From positions 1,302,001 through 1,366,000 of the forward strand of contig NZ_LT607755.1 in NCBI RefSeq assembly GCF_900090275.1: a DNA stretch of 64,000 nt. Direction: 5' to 3'. How positions within the stretch are numbered: the stretch's first letter is position 1; every line of letters starts with the position of its first letter. The stretch comes from Micromonospora zamorensis. GTDB lineage: Bacteria > Actinomycetota > Actinomycetes > Mycobacteriales > Micromonosporaceae. Below the pieces are notes generated by a model that was given only the letters and a program-made list of their open reading frames with translations, was not told the DNA's origin and did no database searches. Below are positions 35,716 through 44,813 of the stretch, in pieces. A program made the position numbers and the translations under genes.

Positions 35716-36549
35716 CTAGGTCGCCGAGATCTCGGCGAAGAACTGCCGCAGGGCGTCGGCGACCAGAGCTGGTGCCGTCATCGTCGCGAAGTGTGACTGG
35801 CCTGGCCAGACGACGTGGCGCGCGGCCGGAATCGTGGCCGCGAGGGTGTGCGTCGTCGTGGGCATCGGCTCCCACGTGTCGGCGCCGGACAGCACGAGAG
35901 TCGGCACGGTGATCGAGGACCACCGGGCGATGTCCGTGCTGTCCCCGGCGAGGGCCTCGAGATCGTGCAGCCAACCGATCGCCGACCGCCGCGCCTCGAC
36001 CGGGTCGGGCGTCCGGTCGCCGGCCGCGGCGGCGAAGGCGGCGACGACCTCCGCCGGAACCCGTGTCACGCCGTTCAACGCCGCTGCCATCGCCCCGGCG
36101 TCGTCGCGTTCGAAGGCGGCACGGTACGCGTCGAGCAGGGGTGCGACCTCCGCTCCGGCCGCGAAGAGCGGCGGCTCGAAGACGGCCAGCGAGCGTACGT
36201 CGCGCGGATCGGCCGAGGCGGTGTGCAACGCCACTGTCGCTCCGTAGGACGCTCCGACGAGATGGACCGGCTTGCCGGACGGCTGGCGGGCCGCCGCGAT
36301 GACGGCGGTCAGGTCGGCGGTCTCCTCCGCGAAGGACTTGGGGCCGGGCGGGACGTCGCTGGGACCGTAGCCGCGCCGGGCCGGCATCCACACCTCGTGG
36401 TCGTGGGCCAGGTCGTCCGCGACGGTGGCCCAGGAGTGCAGCCCGCCGCCCGAGCCGTGCACGAGGACGACGGGGTCGCCGGCACCCAGGCACCGGACCA
36501 CCAGACGGGTCCCGTCGGCCGACTCGACATGGTGATCGTGACTGGTCAC
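35716..36549 (-). CDS. Alpha/beta hydrolase
   Basis: A 277-residue alpha/beta-hydrolase-fold enzyme. The oxyanion segment is VVLVHGSGGGLHSW, the nucleophile Ser lies in VGASYGATVAL, the acid Asp is in LSGADTW and the catalytic His in GQSHFATM. Substrate is unknown; such enzymes often act as esterases or lactonases. Its ATG overlaps the stop of the TetR gene in ATGA, so repressor and hydrolase are co-transcribed, which suggests the enzyme's substrate may also be the inducer (inference). Confidence 0.88.
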   Translation of the reverse strand: MTSHDHHVESADGTRLVVRCLGAGDPVVLVHGSGGGLHSWATVADDLAHDHEVWMPARRGYGPSDVPPGPKSFAEETADLTAVIAAARQPSGKPVHLVGASYGATVALHTASADPRDVRSLAVFEPPLFAAGAEVAPLLDAYRAAFERDDAGAMAAALNGVTRVPAEVVAAFAAAAGDRTPDPVEARRSAIGWLHDLEALAGDSTDIARWSSITVPTLVLSGADTWEPMPTTTHTLAATIPAARHVVWPGQSHFATMTAPALVADALRQFFAEISAT

Positions 36550-37130
36550 TGCTGCTCCCGCGTTCCGGTCGGCCAGTTGGTCACTGTGAAGTGCACCGCG
36601 TCGAGGATCGAGTGCCAGGACGCGTCGACGGCGCGGGGATGCCCGAAGCCGTCCGCCGACTCGAGACTCACGAAACCGTGCAGGGTGCTGCGGACGAATC
36701 GCAACGCGTCGGTCAGAGCGGGCTCGTCGAGCCCGTAACCGCGCAGCATCGCGTAGCTCAGCTCGATGAGGCGCAGGTGGCCCGTCGAATTCGTGCCGAC
36801 CTCGGCCGGCAACGGAAGCTGGGTCGCGGCGTACTGCCCCGGGTGCGTGACGGCGAACGCGCGCCAGGCGTGGGCGAACCCGACGAGGGCCTGGTGGCCC
36901 GCCCGACCAGCCACGGCGATCGCGAGTGCGTCGGCGAACCCGGCCGCCGCGCGGATCGCGACCTGCTCGATCAACGCGTCCCGGCTGCGGACGTGCACGT
37001 ACAGGGCGGCGTCCGAGACGCCGAAATGCCGGGCGACGGCCGCGACGGTCAACCGGGACAGGCCGACCGAGTCCGCCAGCTCGGCCGCGGCGGCCGAGAC
37101 GCGTGCGCTGGTCAGTCCCTGCCGTGGCAT
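36546..37130 (-). CDS. TetR-family transcriptional regulator
   Basis: A 194-residue regulator with a clear N-terminal helix-turn-helix (SRLTVAAVARHFGVSDAALY, then VHVRSRDAL). The remaining domain is helical with no recognisable motif. An AAAGGAA box precedes the ATG. A CTTAGG/CCTAAG inverted repeat lies about 30-45 bp upstream, in a position for autoregulation and for control of the divergent dehydrogenase gene. Confidence 0.9.
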   Translation of the reverse strand: MPRQGLTSARVSAAAAELADSVGLSRLTVAAVARHFGVSDAALYVHVRSRDALIEQVAIRAAAGFADALAIAVAGRAGHQALVGFAHAWRAFAVTHPGQYAATQLPLPAEVGTNSTGHLRLIELSYAMLRGYGLDEPALTDALRFVRSTLHGFVSLESADGFGHPRAVDASWHSILDAVHFTVTNWPTGTREQQ

Positions 37131-37147
37131 ACCGTTCCTTTGGCTGG

Positions 37148-37173
37148 TTAGGAATTAACTTAGGGCTCCTAAG
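37148..37173. promoter_or_regulatory. Probable TetR operator
   Basis: CTTAGG (37159-37164) and CCTAAG (37168-37173) form an inverted repeat with a 3-bp spacer; an additional TTAGGA half-site lies at 37148-37153. The site is between the TetR gene and the divergent alcohol dehydrogenase gene. Confidence 0.55.
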
Positions 37174-37268
37174 ATAGCATCGCCGCCAACCCCGGTTGCC
37201 GGCTCCAGGGGCATGAACAGCGCAGTCGGGGGAAGACCGGCTGTTCGCTGCCGAACAGGAGTGCCGGG

Positions 37269-38447
37269 ATGAGAGCCGTCGTCTACACCGACGTCCGGAC
37301 CGTCGCCGTGCGGGAGGTGCCCGACGCGACGCTGGAGGCGGAGACCGACGCGGTCGTGCGGATCACCTCCGCCGCGCTCTGCGGCACCGACCTGCACATG
37401 TACGACGGACGGACTAGCGCCAAGCCCGGCCTCGTGCTGGGTCACGAACCGTTGGGTGTGGTGCAGGAGGTTGGCAGCGCGGTGCAGACCGTCCGGCCGG
37501 GCACGCGGGTGGTGATCCCCACGCACCTGTTCTGCGGGACGTGCGTGATGTGCGCGCGAGGGCTCTCGGCAGCCTGTCTGCGGGCCCGTGCCGAGGGGCC
37601 GGGCGCGGCGTACGGCTACGCCGGAATGGGTCCGTACCGGGGCGCACAGGCCGACCTGCTGCGCGTGCCGTGGGCCGACGCCAACTGCGTACCCGTGCCC
37701 GGGGAGCCGGGAGACGCGTACGAGGACGACTTCGTGCTGCTCGCCGACGCGTTCGTCACCGGGTGGCACGCCGCGGCCACCCTCGCCGGGGTCGAGCCGG
37801 GTGACACGGTGGCCGTGTTCGGCGCCGGCACCATCGGTCTGCTGAGCGCGTACTCGGCGCTGCTCCGGGGTGCCCGGGTCGTGTACTGCGTCGACGCTGT
37901 CGACGCCCGGCTCGACAAGGCCGGCGAGATGGGCGCCGTGCCGATCGACTTCCGCCGGGGTGACCCGGTCGAGCAGATCCGCGCCGACCGGGCCCGGACC
38001 GGGCTGCCGCTCGGCGAGGAGAAGCTGGGCGGGGTGGACAAGGTCATCGACGCGGTCGGGTTCCAGGCCCGTGACCGGGAGCACCCCGAGCAGGAGCGTC
38101 CGAACCAGGTCATCGCCGACGCGGCCCGACTGGTCAATGCCGCTGGCGCGATCGCGGTCGCCGGTGTGTACCCGGACCGGGACCCACACCCCGGCCCTGG
38201 CGCGGACGGCCACGAGAACCTGGTTGCGCCGTGGGGAGCGCTGTTCAGCAAGGGAGTGGCGGTCCGGTTCGGTCGCACCCACGACCGCCGCTACACCGTC
38301 CTGCTGCGGGACCTGGTCGTTGCGGGCCGAGCGCGGCCCAGCATGATCGTCACCCACCACGGCACCCTTGACGACGCTCCCGATTTCTATCGCAGCTTCG
38401 ACCGCCGAGAGAACGGCGTGATCAAGGCGGTGCTGCGCCCGAGCTGA
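37269..38447 (+). CDS. Zinc-dependent alcohol dehydrogenase, formaldehyde-dehydrogenase-like
   Basis: A 392-residue medium-chain dehydrogenase. Catalytic zinc ligands are Cys38 (ALCGTDLH), His59 and Glu60 (LGHEPLG). The structural zinc lobe has four Cys at about 89, 92, 95 and 103 (FCGTCVMCARG, AAC). The Rossmann motif is VAVFGAGTIGLL. An insertion around residues 215-290 with VDKVIDAVGFQARDRE is typical of glutathione-independent formaldehyde dehydrogenase relatives. It oxidises a small aldehyde or alcohol with NAD; the exact substrate is not certain. CAGGAG precedes the ATG. Confidence 0.88.
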   Translation: MRAVVYTDVRTVAVREVPDATLEAETDAVVRITSAALCGTDLHMYDGRTSAKPGLVLGHEPLGVVQEVGSAVQTVRPGTRVVIPTHLFCGTCVMCARGLSAACLRARAEGPGAAYGYAGMGPYRGAQADLLRVPWADANCVPVPGEPGDAYEDDFVLLADAFVTGWHAAATLAGVEPGDTVAVFGAGTIGLLSAYSALLRGARVVYCVDAVDARLDKAGEMGAVPIDFRRGDPVEQIRADRARTGLPLGEEKLGGVDKVIDAVGFQARDREHPEQERPNQVIADAARLVNAAGAIAVAGVYPDRDPHPGPGADGHENLVAPWGALFSKGVAVRFGRTHDRRYTVLLRDLVVAGRARPSMIVTHHGTLDDAPDFYRSFDRRENGVIKAVLRPS

Positions 38448-38482
38448 CCGGTCGGATCGCCGATGCCGACGGCCGCGAATCG

Positions 38483-38502
38483 GCCTTAATGGGCGTTAAG
38501 GC
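38483..38502. promoter_or_regulatory. GCCTTAA/TTAAGGC inverted repeat
   Basis: Seven-base arms, 38483-38489 and 38496-38502, with a 6-bp spacer lie 36 bp after the dehydrogenase stop. It could be a short terminator or a regulator site. Confidence 0.4.
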
Positions 38503-38757
38503 GCGGATCCCTCTCCTGGTGGTGGGCGTGTCACGGCGACAGTCGTCGATCCGGGTCATCCGTAGAGGCGTGGGTCACACCGTTGGTCGAGGGTCGCCGT
38601 GGCGTCCCCGAGGGGGCGTCGGCGTCGCGGTCCGATCAAGATCTTTCGATGGTGGCGGGCGCGCGGGTGCGTCGTTGTTTGTCCGGCCGCTGTGGATCAC
38701 CCCTGGTGGTGGGGCTTGTCAAGGGCGGCTGGAGCCAACGGCGGCGTCGCTGTCATT

Positions 38758-38771
38758 TGACAACGTTGCCA
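38758..38771. promoter_or_regulatory. LacI/ROK-like operator of importer 2
   Basis: TGACAACGTTGCCA is a near-palindrome (12 of 14 symmetric) centred on CG, about 200 bp upstream of the ATPase gene and just upstream of the predicted promoter. It differs from the operators of importer 1. Confidence 0.45.
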
Positions 38772-38955
38772 CCGGCGCGCGAGGGTGCCCGGAGTGACTG
38801 CGGGGGCGGCTGTGACGGGCGAAGACAGTGTGACGTCTATATTGCCGGATTGTTACATTTTCAACAGGCCCTCGCCTTGCGGATGACCCTCTGGCCGCAA
38901 TACGTTGCCGTCAACAACAAAACCAAGTGAAGGTTCAACCTTCCGGAGGCAACCG

Positions 38956-38985
38956 ATGACGTTGGCGAGGTGGTACGAGCGATGA
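38956..38985 (+). CDS. Leader peptide frame (9 aa) upstream of importer 2
   Basis: ATG 38956 has a GGAGG Shine-Dalgarno (38945-38949) six bases upstream and encodes MTLARWYER. Its TGA overlaps the ATG of the ATPase gene (ATGA). The ATPase ATG has no comparable RBS of its own (only GAGG 11 bp upstream), so translation is probably coupled through this leader. Compare the frame at 16053-16103. Translation is not proven. Confidence 0.5.
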   Translation: MTLARWYER

Positions 38986-40529
38986 GCGACGTGCCCATCC
39001 TCCTTGAGATGCGCTCCATCACCAAGGAGTTCCCTGGAGTCAAGGCCCTCTCCGACGTCAACCTGGTGGTTCGCGCCGGCGAGATCCATGCCATCTGCGG
39101 CGAGAACGGCGCGGGCAAGTCCACCCTGATGAAGGTGCTCAGCGGGGTCTACCCGCACGGCACCTACGACGGCCAGATCATCTACCAGGGGTCGGAGAGC
39201 AAGTTCTCCGACATTCGGGCCAGTGAGAACGCCGGCATCGTGATCATCCACCAGGAGCTCGCGCTCATTCCCGGTATGTCGATCGCCGAGAACATCTTCC
39301 TCGGCAACGAACCGCGCAAGCGGGGCGCGATCGACTGGAAGGGCGCGAACCGGATGGCGCTGGACCTGATGGCCCGGGTCGGTCTGCAAGAGGACCCGGA
39401 CACCCTGATCAAGGACATCGGGGTCGGCAAGCAGCAGCTCGTGGAGATCGCCAAGGCGTTCGCCAAGGACGTGAAGCTGCTCATCCTGGACGAGCCCACC
39501 GCGGCGCTGAACGAGGCCGACTCCAAGCACCTGCTGGACCTGCTGCGGGGGTTCCGCTCCCGCGGCATCACCTCGATCATGATCTCGCACAAGCTCAACG
39601 AGATCGAGGCGATCGCGGACCAGATCACCATCCTGCGCGACGGCCGGACCGTGGAGACCCTCGACGTCAAGGCGGACGGGGTCGACGAGGACCGGATCGT
39701 GCGGGGCATGGTCGGCCGAGAGCTGAGCAGTCGGTTCCCGGACCACACGCCGAAGATCGGCGAGGTCTTCTTCGAGGTTCGCAACTGGAACGTCCGGCAC
39801 CCGATCTCCGCCGACCGGCAGGTCTGCAAGAACGAGAGCTTCGTGGTGCGCCGCGGCGAGATCGTCGGCTTCGCCGGTCTGATGGGCGCGGGCCGTACCG
39901 AACTCGCGATGAGTGTCTTCGGCCGCTCCTACGGGGTGTTCGAGTCGGGCACCATCATCAAGGATGGCAAGGAGATCGTCCTGAAGTCGGTCGCGGACGC
40001 GATCGACAACGGGCTCGCGTACGTCAGCGAGGACCGCAAGGCGATCGGCCTCAACCTGCTCGACGACATCAAGTCGTCGACGGTGGCCGCCAAGCTGTCC
40101 AAGATCTCGCACCGGGGTGTCCTGAGCGAGGTCGAGGAATACCAGGCGGCCGAGGCGTACCGCAAGGAGCTGCGGACCAAGGCCCCGACGGTCGACGAGA
40201 GCGTCTCCAAGCTCTCCGGCGGCAACCAGCAGAAGGTCGTCCTGGCGAAGTGGATGTTCACCGACCCGGACCTGCTGATCCTCGACGAGCCGACACGCGG
40301 CATCGACGTGGGTGCCAAGTACGAGATCTACGGCATCATCCAGCGGCTCGCCGACCAGGGGAAGGGCGTCATCGTCATCTCCTCGGAGCTGCCTGAGCTG
40401 ATCGGGCTGTGCGACCGCATCTACACCGTGTTCGAAGGTGCCATCACGGGCGAGATCGCCCGGGCGGACGCCACCCCGGAAAACCTCATGAAGCAGATGA
40501 CCTCGACGAAGAAGATGGCCACACGATGA
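38982..40529 (+). CDS. mmsA: Multiple-monosaccharide ABC importer ATPase (importer 2)
   Basis: A 515-residue tandem ABC ATPase, clearly paralogous to the 4106-5644 gene. Domain 1 has Walker [10 protein letters not shown], signature [15 protein letters not shown] and Walker [13 protein letters not shown]. Domain 2 has degenerate Walker A ([16 protein letters not shown]), [13 protein letters not shown] and [12 protein letters not shown]. It is the first full gene of importer 2 and overlaps the permease by ATGA. ATG 38982 is chosen because a 9-codon leader frame overlaps it; an in-frame GTG at 38970 is also possible. Confidence 0.93.
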   Translation: MSDVPILLEMRSITKEFPGVKALSDVNLVVRAGEIHAICGENGAGKSTLMKVLSGVYPHGTYDGQIIYQGSESKFSDIRASENAGIVIIHQELALIPGMSIAENIFLGNEPRKRGAIDWKGANRMALDLMARVGLQEDPDTLIKDIGVGKQQLVEIAKAFAKDVKLLILDEPTAALNEADSKHLLDLLRGFRSRGITSIMISHKLNEIEAIADQITILRDGRTVETLDVKADGVDEDRIVRGMVGRELSSRFPDHTPKIGEVFFEVRNWNVRHPISADRQVCKNESFVVRRGEIVGFAGLMGAGRTELAMSVFGRSYGVFESGTIIKDGKEIVLKSVADAIDNGLAYVSEDRKAIGLNLLDDIKSSTVAAKLSKISHRGVLSEVEEYQAAEAYRKELRTKAPTVDESVSKLSGGNQQKVVLAKWMFTDPDLLILDEPTRGIDVGAKYEIYGIIQRLADQGKGVIVISSELPELIGLCDRIYTVFEGAITGEIARADATPENLMKQMTSTKKMATR

Positions 40530-41824
40530 GCCGATTGAAGGACCTTCAGAAGAACCTGTTCGGAGGCACGACCTCCAACGCTCGCCAGTTTGGAATGATC
40601 TTCACCCTGGTGGCGATCGTCGTCCTGTTCCAGATCCTGACCGACGGCCTCACCCTGCGGTCGGACAACCTGATCGCGCTGTTCCAGCAGAATTCCTACA
40701 TTCTGATTCTGGCCATCGGCATGCTCATGGTGATCGTCGCCGGGCACATCGACCTGTCGGTCGGCTCCGTCGCGGCCTTCGCGGGCATCCTGGTGGCCAA
40801 GTCGATGGCCGACTGGTCGCTGCCCTGGCCCGTCGCCATCCTGTTCGGCCTCGGCATCGGCGCGCTCATCGGCGCCTGGCAGGGCTTCTGGGTGGCGTAC
40901 ATCGGGGTGCCGGCGTTCATCGTCACCCTGGCCGGCATGCTGCTGTTCCGTGGTGGTAACCAGTTCATCGGTAACGCCAACACGATCCCGGTGCCGGAGG
41001 GCTTCCGGGAGATCGGCTCCGGCTTCCTGCCCGAGTTCGGTCCGAACACCGGCTACAACAACGCCACGCTGCTGCTTGGTCTGGCCGCGGCGGTGGCGGT
41101 GGTGTGGCGCGAGATCCAGGCCCGCAAGACCCGGCGGGCGATGGACGCCGACCCGGCTCCCATGTGGATCTCGATCCTGCGGATGGCCATCATGGTCGGG
41201 GCGATCGCCTTCGCCGCGCTGCGCTTCGCCAGCGGTCGCGTCGGCACCAGCTTCCCGATCTCCGGCATCATCCTGCTGGTCCTGGTGATCGCGTACTCCT
41301 TCTACACCCGCAACACGGCCGGCGGCCGGCACATCTACGCGGTGGGCGGCAACTCCCGGGCGGCCGAGCTGTCCGGTGTGAAGCTCAAGCGGGTCAACTT
41401 CTTCGTCATGATGAACATGTCCGTCCTGGCCGCGCTGGCCGGCATGATCTTCGTGGCCCGTTCGGCAGCCTCCGGACCGCAGGACGGCAACGGCTGGGAG
41501 CTGGACGCCATCGCGGCGGTCTTCATCGGGGGCGCGGCCGTCTCCGGTGGTATCGGCACCATCAGCGGCTCGATCGTCGGTGGTCTCGTCATGGCCGTGC
41601 TCAACAACGGCCTGCAGCTGATGGGCGTCGGCACCGACCGCGTCCAGATCATCAAGGGCCTGGTCCTGCTGCTGGCAGTCGCGATCGACGTCTACAACAA
41701 GAGCCAGGGGCGGTTCTCCATCATCGGGAGTCTGATGCGGCCGTTCCGTCGCGACGACTCCGCCCCACCCGCCTCACCGCCGGACGCGGAGCGCGAGCCC
41801 GCCAAGGCAGCGGTGTCCGGCTGA
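40526..41824 (+). CDS. mmsB: Multiple-monosaccharide ABC importer permease (importer 2)
   Basis: A 432-residue polytopic permease with the family motifs [50 protein letters not shown] and [16 protein letters not shown]. About ten helices are apparent; the C-terminal 40 residues are hydrophilic and Pro-rich. It is coupled to the ATPase by ATGA and is followed 51 bp later by the binding-protein gene. It is paralogous to 5641-6891 but differs in the periplasmic loop around residues 155-175. Confidence 0.93.
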   Translation: MSRLKDLQKNLFGGTTSNARQFGMIFTLVAIVVLFQILTDGLTLRSDNLIALFQQNSYILILAIGMLMVIVAGHIDLSVGSVAAFAGILVAKSMADWSLPWPVAILFGLGIGALIGAWQGFWVAYIGVPAFIVTLAGMLLFRGGNQFIGNANTIPVPEGFREIGSGFLPEFGPNTGYNNATLLLGLAAAVAVVWREIQARKTRRAMDADPAPMWISILRMAIMVGAIAFAALRFASGRVGTSFPISGIILLVLVIAYSFYTRNTAGGRHIYAVGGNSRAAELSGVKLKRVNFFVMMNMSVLAALAGMIFVARSAASGPQDGNGWELDAIAAVFIGGAAVSGGIGTISGSIVGGLVMAVLNNGLQLMGVGTDRVQIIKGLVLLLAVAIDVYNKSQGRFSIIGSLMRPFRRDDSAPPASPPDAEREPAKAAVSG

Positions 41825-41875
41825 CGGCCACCGACCTCTCCACCCGCCTCACCATCTAGAAAGGCAAGTCCTCAC

Positions 41876-42979
41876 ATGCGTAAATTCTTTGGCACGTCGG
41901 TGGTCGCCATCAGCGCCGCCGCCATGCTGGCCCTCGCCGGCTGCGGCTCCGGCCGTGACGGCGACAGCGACTCCGGCGGCGAGGCCGCCAAGGGCTTCGC
42001 GGCGAACTCGCTGATCGGTGTCGCCCTGCCGGCCAAGACCTCGGAGAACTGGGTCCTCGCCGGTGACCTGTTCACCAGCGGCCTCAAGGACGCCGGTTTC
42101 CAGGCTGACGTGCAGTACGCCGGCGCGTCGACCACTGTCGCCGACCAGCAGGCCCAGATCACCGCCATGACCACCAAGGGCGCCAAGGTCATCGTCATCG
42201 GCGCGACCGACGCCGCGCAGCTGTCGACCCAGGTCGCGGCGGCCCACGCAGCTGGCGTGAAGGTCATCGCCTACGACCGGCTGATCACCAACACCCCGGA
42301 CCTCGACTACTACGTCGCGTTCGACAACTTCAAGGTCGGCCAGCTCCAGGGCCAGGCCCTGCTGGACGGCATGAAGGCCAAGAAGCCGAACGGCCCGTAC
42401 AACATCGAGCTGTTCTCCGGCTCGCCGGACGACAACAACGCCGGTGTCTTCTTCAACGGCGCGATGGACGTGCTCAAGCCGGAGATCGACAAGGGCAACG
42501 TGGTCGTCGCCTCTAAGCAGACCGACGTGAAGCAGACCGCCATCCAGGGCTGGAAGGCCGAGGGTGCGCAGGCCCGCATGGACCAGCTGCTCACCTCGAC
42601 CTACGGCAACAAGGAGCTGGACGGCGTCCTCTCTCCGAACGACACGCTGGCCCGCGCCATCCTGACCTCGGTCAAGGGTGCTGGCAAGCCGACCCCGGTT
42701 GTCACCGGTCAGGACTCCGAGGTTGAGTCGGTCAAGTCGATCGTCGCTGGCGAGCAGTACATGACGATCAACAAGGACACCCGCAACCTGGTGAAGGAGA
42801 CCATCAACATGGTCAAGGCTCTCCAGGCCGGTAACGCCCCGCAGGTGAACGACACCAAGTCCTACAACAACGGCAGCAAGGTCGTCGACACGTACCTGCT
42901 CCCGCCGGTCGCCGTCACCAAGGCGAACGCGGCTGAGGCGTACGCCAACGACCCGAAGCTCGCGCCGCTCACCAAGTAA
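41876..42979 (+). CDS. chvE: ChvE-type monosaccharide-binding lipoprotein (importer 2)
   Basis: A 367-residue sugar-binding lipoprotein with lipobox LAGC and lipidated Cys23. Family segments include IGVALPAKTSENW, AYDRLITNTPDLDYYVAFDN, FSGSPDDNN and LDGVLSPNDTLA, close to the importer-1 protein. It is the last gene of importer 2, unlike importer 1 where the binding protein comes first. A strong terminator follows 24 bp later, then a ROK regulator. The ligand is unknown; by family it is a monosaccharide such as xylose, arabinose or galactose. Confidence 0.92.
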   Translation: MRKFFGTSVVAISAAAMLALAGCGSGRDGDSDSGGEAAKGFAANSLIGVALPAKTSENWVLAGDLFTSGLKDAGFQADVQYAGASTTVADQQAQITAMTTKGAKVIVIGATDAAQLSTQVAAAHAAGVKVIAYDRLITNTPDLDYYVAFDNFKVGQLQGQALLDGMKAKKPNGPYNIELFSGSPDDNNAGVFFNGAMDVLKPEIDKGNVVVASKQTDVKQTAIQGWKAEGAQARMDQLLTSTYGNKELDGVLSPNDTLARAILTSVKGAGKPTPVVTGQDSEVESVKSIVAGEQYMTINKDTRNLVKETINMVKALQAGNAPQVNDTKSYNNGSKVVDTYLLPPVAVTKANAAEAYANDPKLAPLTK

Positions 42980-43003
42980 TCACCGCACGGTAGGCAGCAA
43001 CGC

Positions 43004-43039
43004 CGATGGGTCCCGGATCTCCTCTTCCGGGACCCATCG
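43004..43039 (+). terminator. Terminator of sugar importer 2
   Basis: A perfect 14-bp stem, 43004-43017 with 43026-43039, with an 8-nt loop begins 24 bp after the binding-protein stop. Confidence 0.85.
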
Positions 43040-43091
43040 TCGTCCTGACAGCCCCGCACCACCCGGCACCGACCCGGAAGGAGGTCTGACC

Positions 43092-44354
43092 GTGGCGTCA
43101 CCCGTCCGGTCCAGGCCAGCCGGCGTCGGCCGCAACACCGACTCCCCGCTGCCGTCCGTCCCCGGCGCCAGCCAGGAGGAGATCCGGCGACAGAACCTCG
43201 GCGCCGTGCTGCGCTACGTCCACCTGCACGGGCCGACGTCCCGGGCCGAGCTCACCGGTCGGCTCGGCCTCAATCGCAGCACCATCGGCGCCCTCGCTGC
43301 CGATCTGGTGGCCAGCGGACTGGTCACCGAGGAGGCACCCACCACCGCCCGTCGCGCCGGCCGGCCCTCGCTGGTGGTCAGCCCTCGCTCCGACCGGGTC
43401 TACGCACACGCCCTGAGCATCGACGCCGACCGGCTGCGCGCCGCCCGGGTCGGTCTCGGTGGGCAGATCCTCGATCTGCGAGAGATCCCTCGACCCGGTG
43501 GCATGTCGGCGATCGACGCCGTCGGGCCTCTCGCCGACCTGGTCCGTGACATGGAACGCTCCGTGGCCCCCGACGCGTTGCTGGTCGGCGGCGCGGTCGC
43601 GGTCACCGACACCACCCGGGAACCGGACGGCAGGATCCGGATCGCCGGCGTGGACGAGACGCTCGGCACCGCGCTGGCGGCGGAGTTCCGCGCCGGCCCG
43701 GGTTTCGTGGCCGGTGACCTGGCCGACATCGCAGGCCTGGCCGAGCACGTGCGGGGCGTGGCGGTGGGCATCGACGACGTCATCTACCTGCACGGCGACC
43801 GGGGCATCAGTGCCGGCATCATCGTCGGAGGTCGACTGATCATCGGCCACCGTGGCCACAGCGGCAAGGTCGGCCACATGGTCGTCAACCCGAACGGTCT
43901 GCCCTGCGGCTGCGGCTCACGCGGCTGCTGGGAGACCGAGATCTCCGAAGCCGCGTTGCTGCGGCACGCGGGCCTGGACCCGAGCGACCGTGGGGCGGTG
44001 GCCGAGGTGCTGCGCGCGGCCGCCGAAGGGGACCGGACCGCCCGGGAGGCGGTCGAGCAGGTCGCCGACTGGCTCGGCTTCGGTGTGGCCAACCTGGTCA
44101 ACGTGGTCAACCCGGACGCCGTGGTGTTCGGTGGAACTCTCCGCGACATCTTCACCGCGGGTGCCGACGTGGTACGCGATCGACTGGACACCATGCCGCT
44201 GCCGGCCTCCCGCGAGCACCTGCGGCTGCGCGCGGCGGCCCTCGGCCGCGACGCCGTCCTGATCGGCGCCGCCGAGTTGGCGTTCGACAAGCTCCTGGCC
44301 GACCCGCTCAACGTCGGTGTCGTCGGCCAGGCCGCGAGCACCGAGCCCGCGTAG
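43092..44354 (+). CDS. ROK-family transcriptional regulator
   Basis: A 420-residue NagC/XylR-type repressor. The N-terminal winged helix (about 28-90) reads LRYVHLHGPTSRAELTGRLG and NRSTIGALAADLVASGLV. The ROK sugar-kinase-like domain (about 100-400) has the zinc-binding cluster CGCGSRGCWE after GHMVVNPNG. It lies directly after importer 2 with its own strong RBS (AAGGAGG), so it most likely controls that importer in response to its sugar (inference), possibly through the palindrome at 38758-38771. Confidence 0.92.
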   Translation: MASPVRSRPAGVGRNTDSPLPSVPGASQEEIRRQNLGAVLRYVHLHGPTSRAELTGRLGLNRSTIGALAADLVASGLVTEEAPTTARRAGRPSLVVSPRSDRVYAHALSIDADRLRAARVGLGGQILDLREIPRPGGMSAIDAVGPLADLVRDMERSVAPDALLVGGAVAVTDTTREPDGRIRIAGVDETLGTALAAEFRAGPGFVAGDLADIAGLAEHVRGVAVGIDDVIYLHGDRGISAGIIVGGRLIIGHRGHSGKVGHMVVNPNGLPCGCGSRGCWETEISEAALLRHAGLDPSDRGAVAEVLRAAAEGDRTAREAVEQVADWLGFGVANLVNVVNPDAVVFGGTLRDIFTAGADVVRDRLDTMPLPASREHLRLRAAALGRDAVLIGAAELAFDKLLADPLNVGVVGQAASTEPA

Positions 44355-44379
44355 CCGCGACTGCCCCGTCGGTGATCCG

Positions 44380-44724
44380 TCAGGGAGCCGGCACCTCCTC
44401 CACCACGCTGCTGCCGCTGCCCGCCCGGGACTCCCACGACCAGGTTTCGTGCAGCCGGACCCGACCGTCGGGCAGCACCGACACCTCCGAGACGCAGTGC
44501 CCCGAGGACGTCTGACCGTCGGTGTTGAGCTGGACGTACCGGAAGTCCAGTCGGTCACCCGTACGGGTGCCGACCAGGTGGCCGCGCCGGATGGACCCGC
44601 CGGCGTACTCGGCCCACACCTCGCCGGCCCGTTCGTGGTACGCGAACACGGTCTGCGTGCCCACCTCGCCGGCCACCACGTCCGCCACGGCCCGGAACCG
44701 TCGACCGTCCAAGGAGATCGTCAT
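44380..44724 (-). CDS. Small beta-rich protein, function unknown
   Basis: A 114-residue protein with strands such as TQTVFAYHERAGEVWAEYAG, RGHLVGTRTGDRLDFRYVQL and RVRLHETWSWESR. It resembles short proteins often mislabelled N-acetylglutamate synthase; no catalytic residues are apparent and no function is assigned. A TAGGTT hexamer lies exactly six bases before the ATG, so it may be transcribed as a leaderless mRNA. It is divergent from the DrrA-like gene. Confidence 0.65.
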   Translation of the reverse strand: MTISLDGRRFRAVADVVAGEVGTQTVFAYHERAGEVWAEYAGGSIRRGHLVGTRTGDRLDFRYVQLNTDGQTSSGHCVSEVSVLPDGRVRLHETWSWESRAGSGSSVVEEVPAP

Positions 44725-44761
44725 CTCCCGAACCTAATCGAGGCAGCATCCCCGTATCTCC

Positions 44762-44780
44762 TACCGTATGCTGTACGGTA
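44762..44780. promoter_or_regulatory. TetR-type operator upstream of the DrrA-like gene
   Basis: TACCGTA (44762-44768) and TACGGTA (44774-44780) form a 7-bp inverted repeat with a 5-bp spacer, a typical TetR-site geometry. It lies 34 bp before the GTG of the ABC ATPase gene. No TetR gene is adjacent. Confidence 0.65.
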
Positions 44781-44813
44781 ACGGCGGTTTGACGCCTGCG
44801 GGAGGGGAGCGCT

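Larger units (their letters stand above)
38448..38955 (+). other. Regulatory region of sugar importer 2
   Basis: This 508-bp gap contains a GCCTTAA/TTAAGGC inverted repeat (38483-38502), a LacI/ROK-like palindrome at 38758-38771, a weak promoter-like pair (GTGACG at 38830-38835, TTACAT at 38853-38858) and, at its end, a strong Shine-Dalgarno for a 9-codon leader frame. Frames open through it lack RBSs and are not called. Confidence 0.5.
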
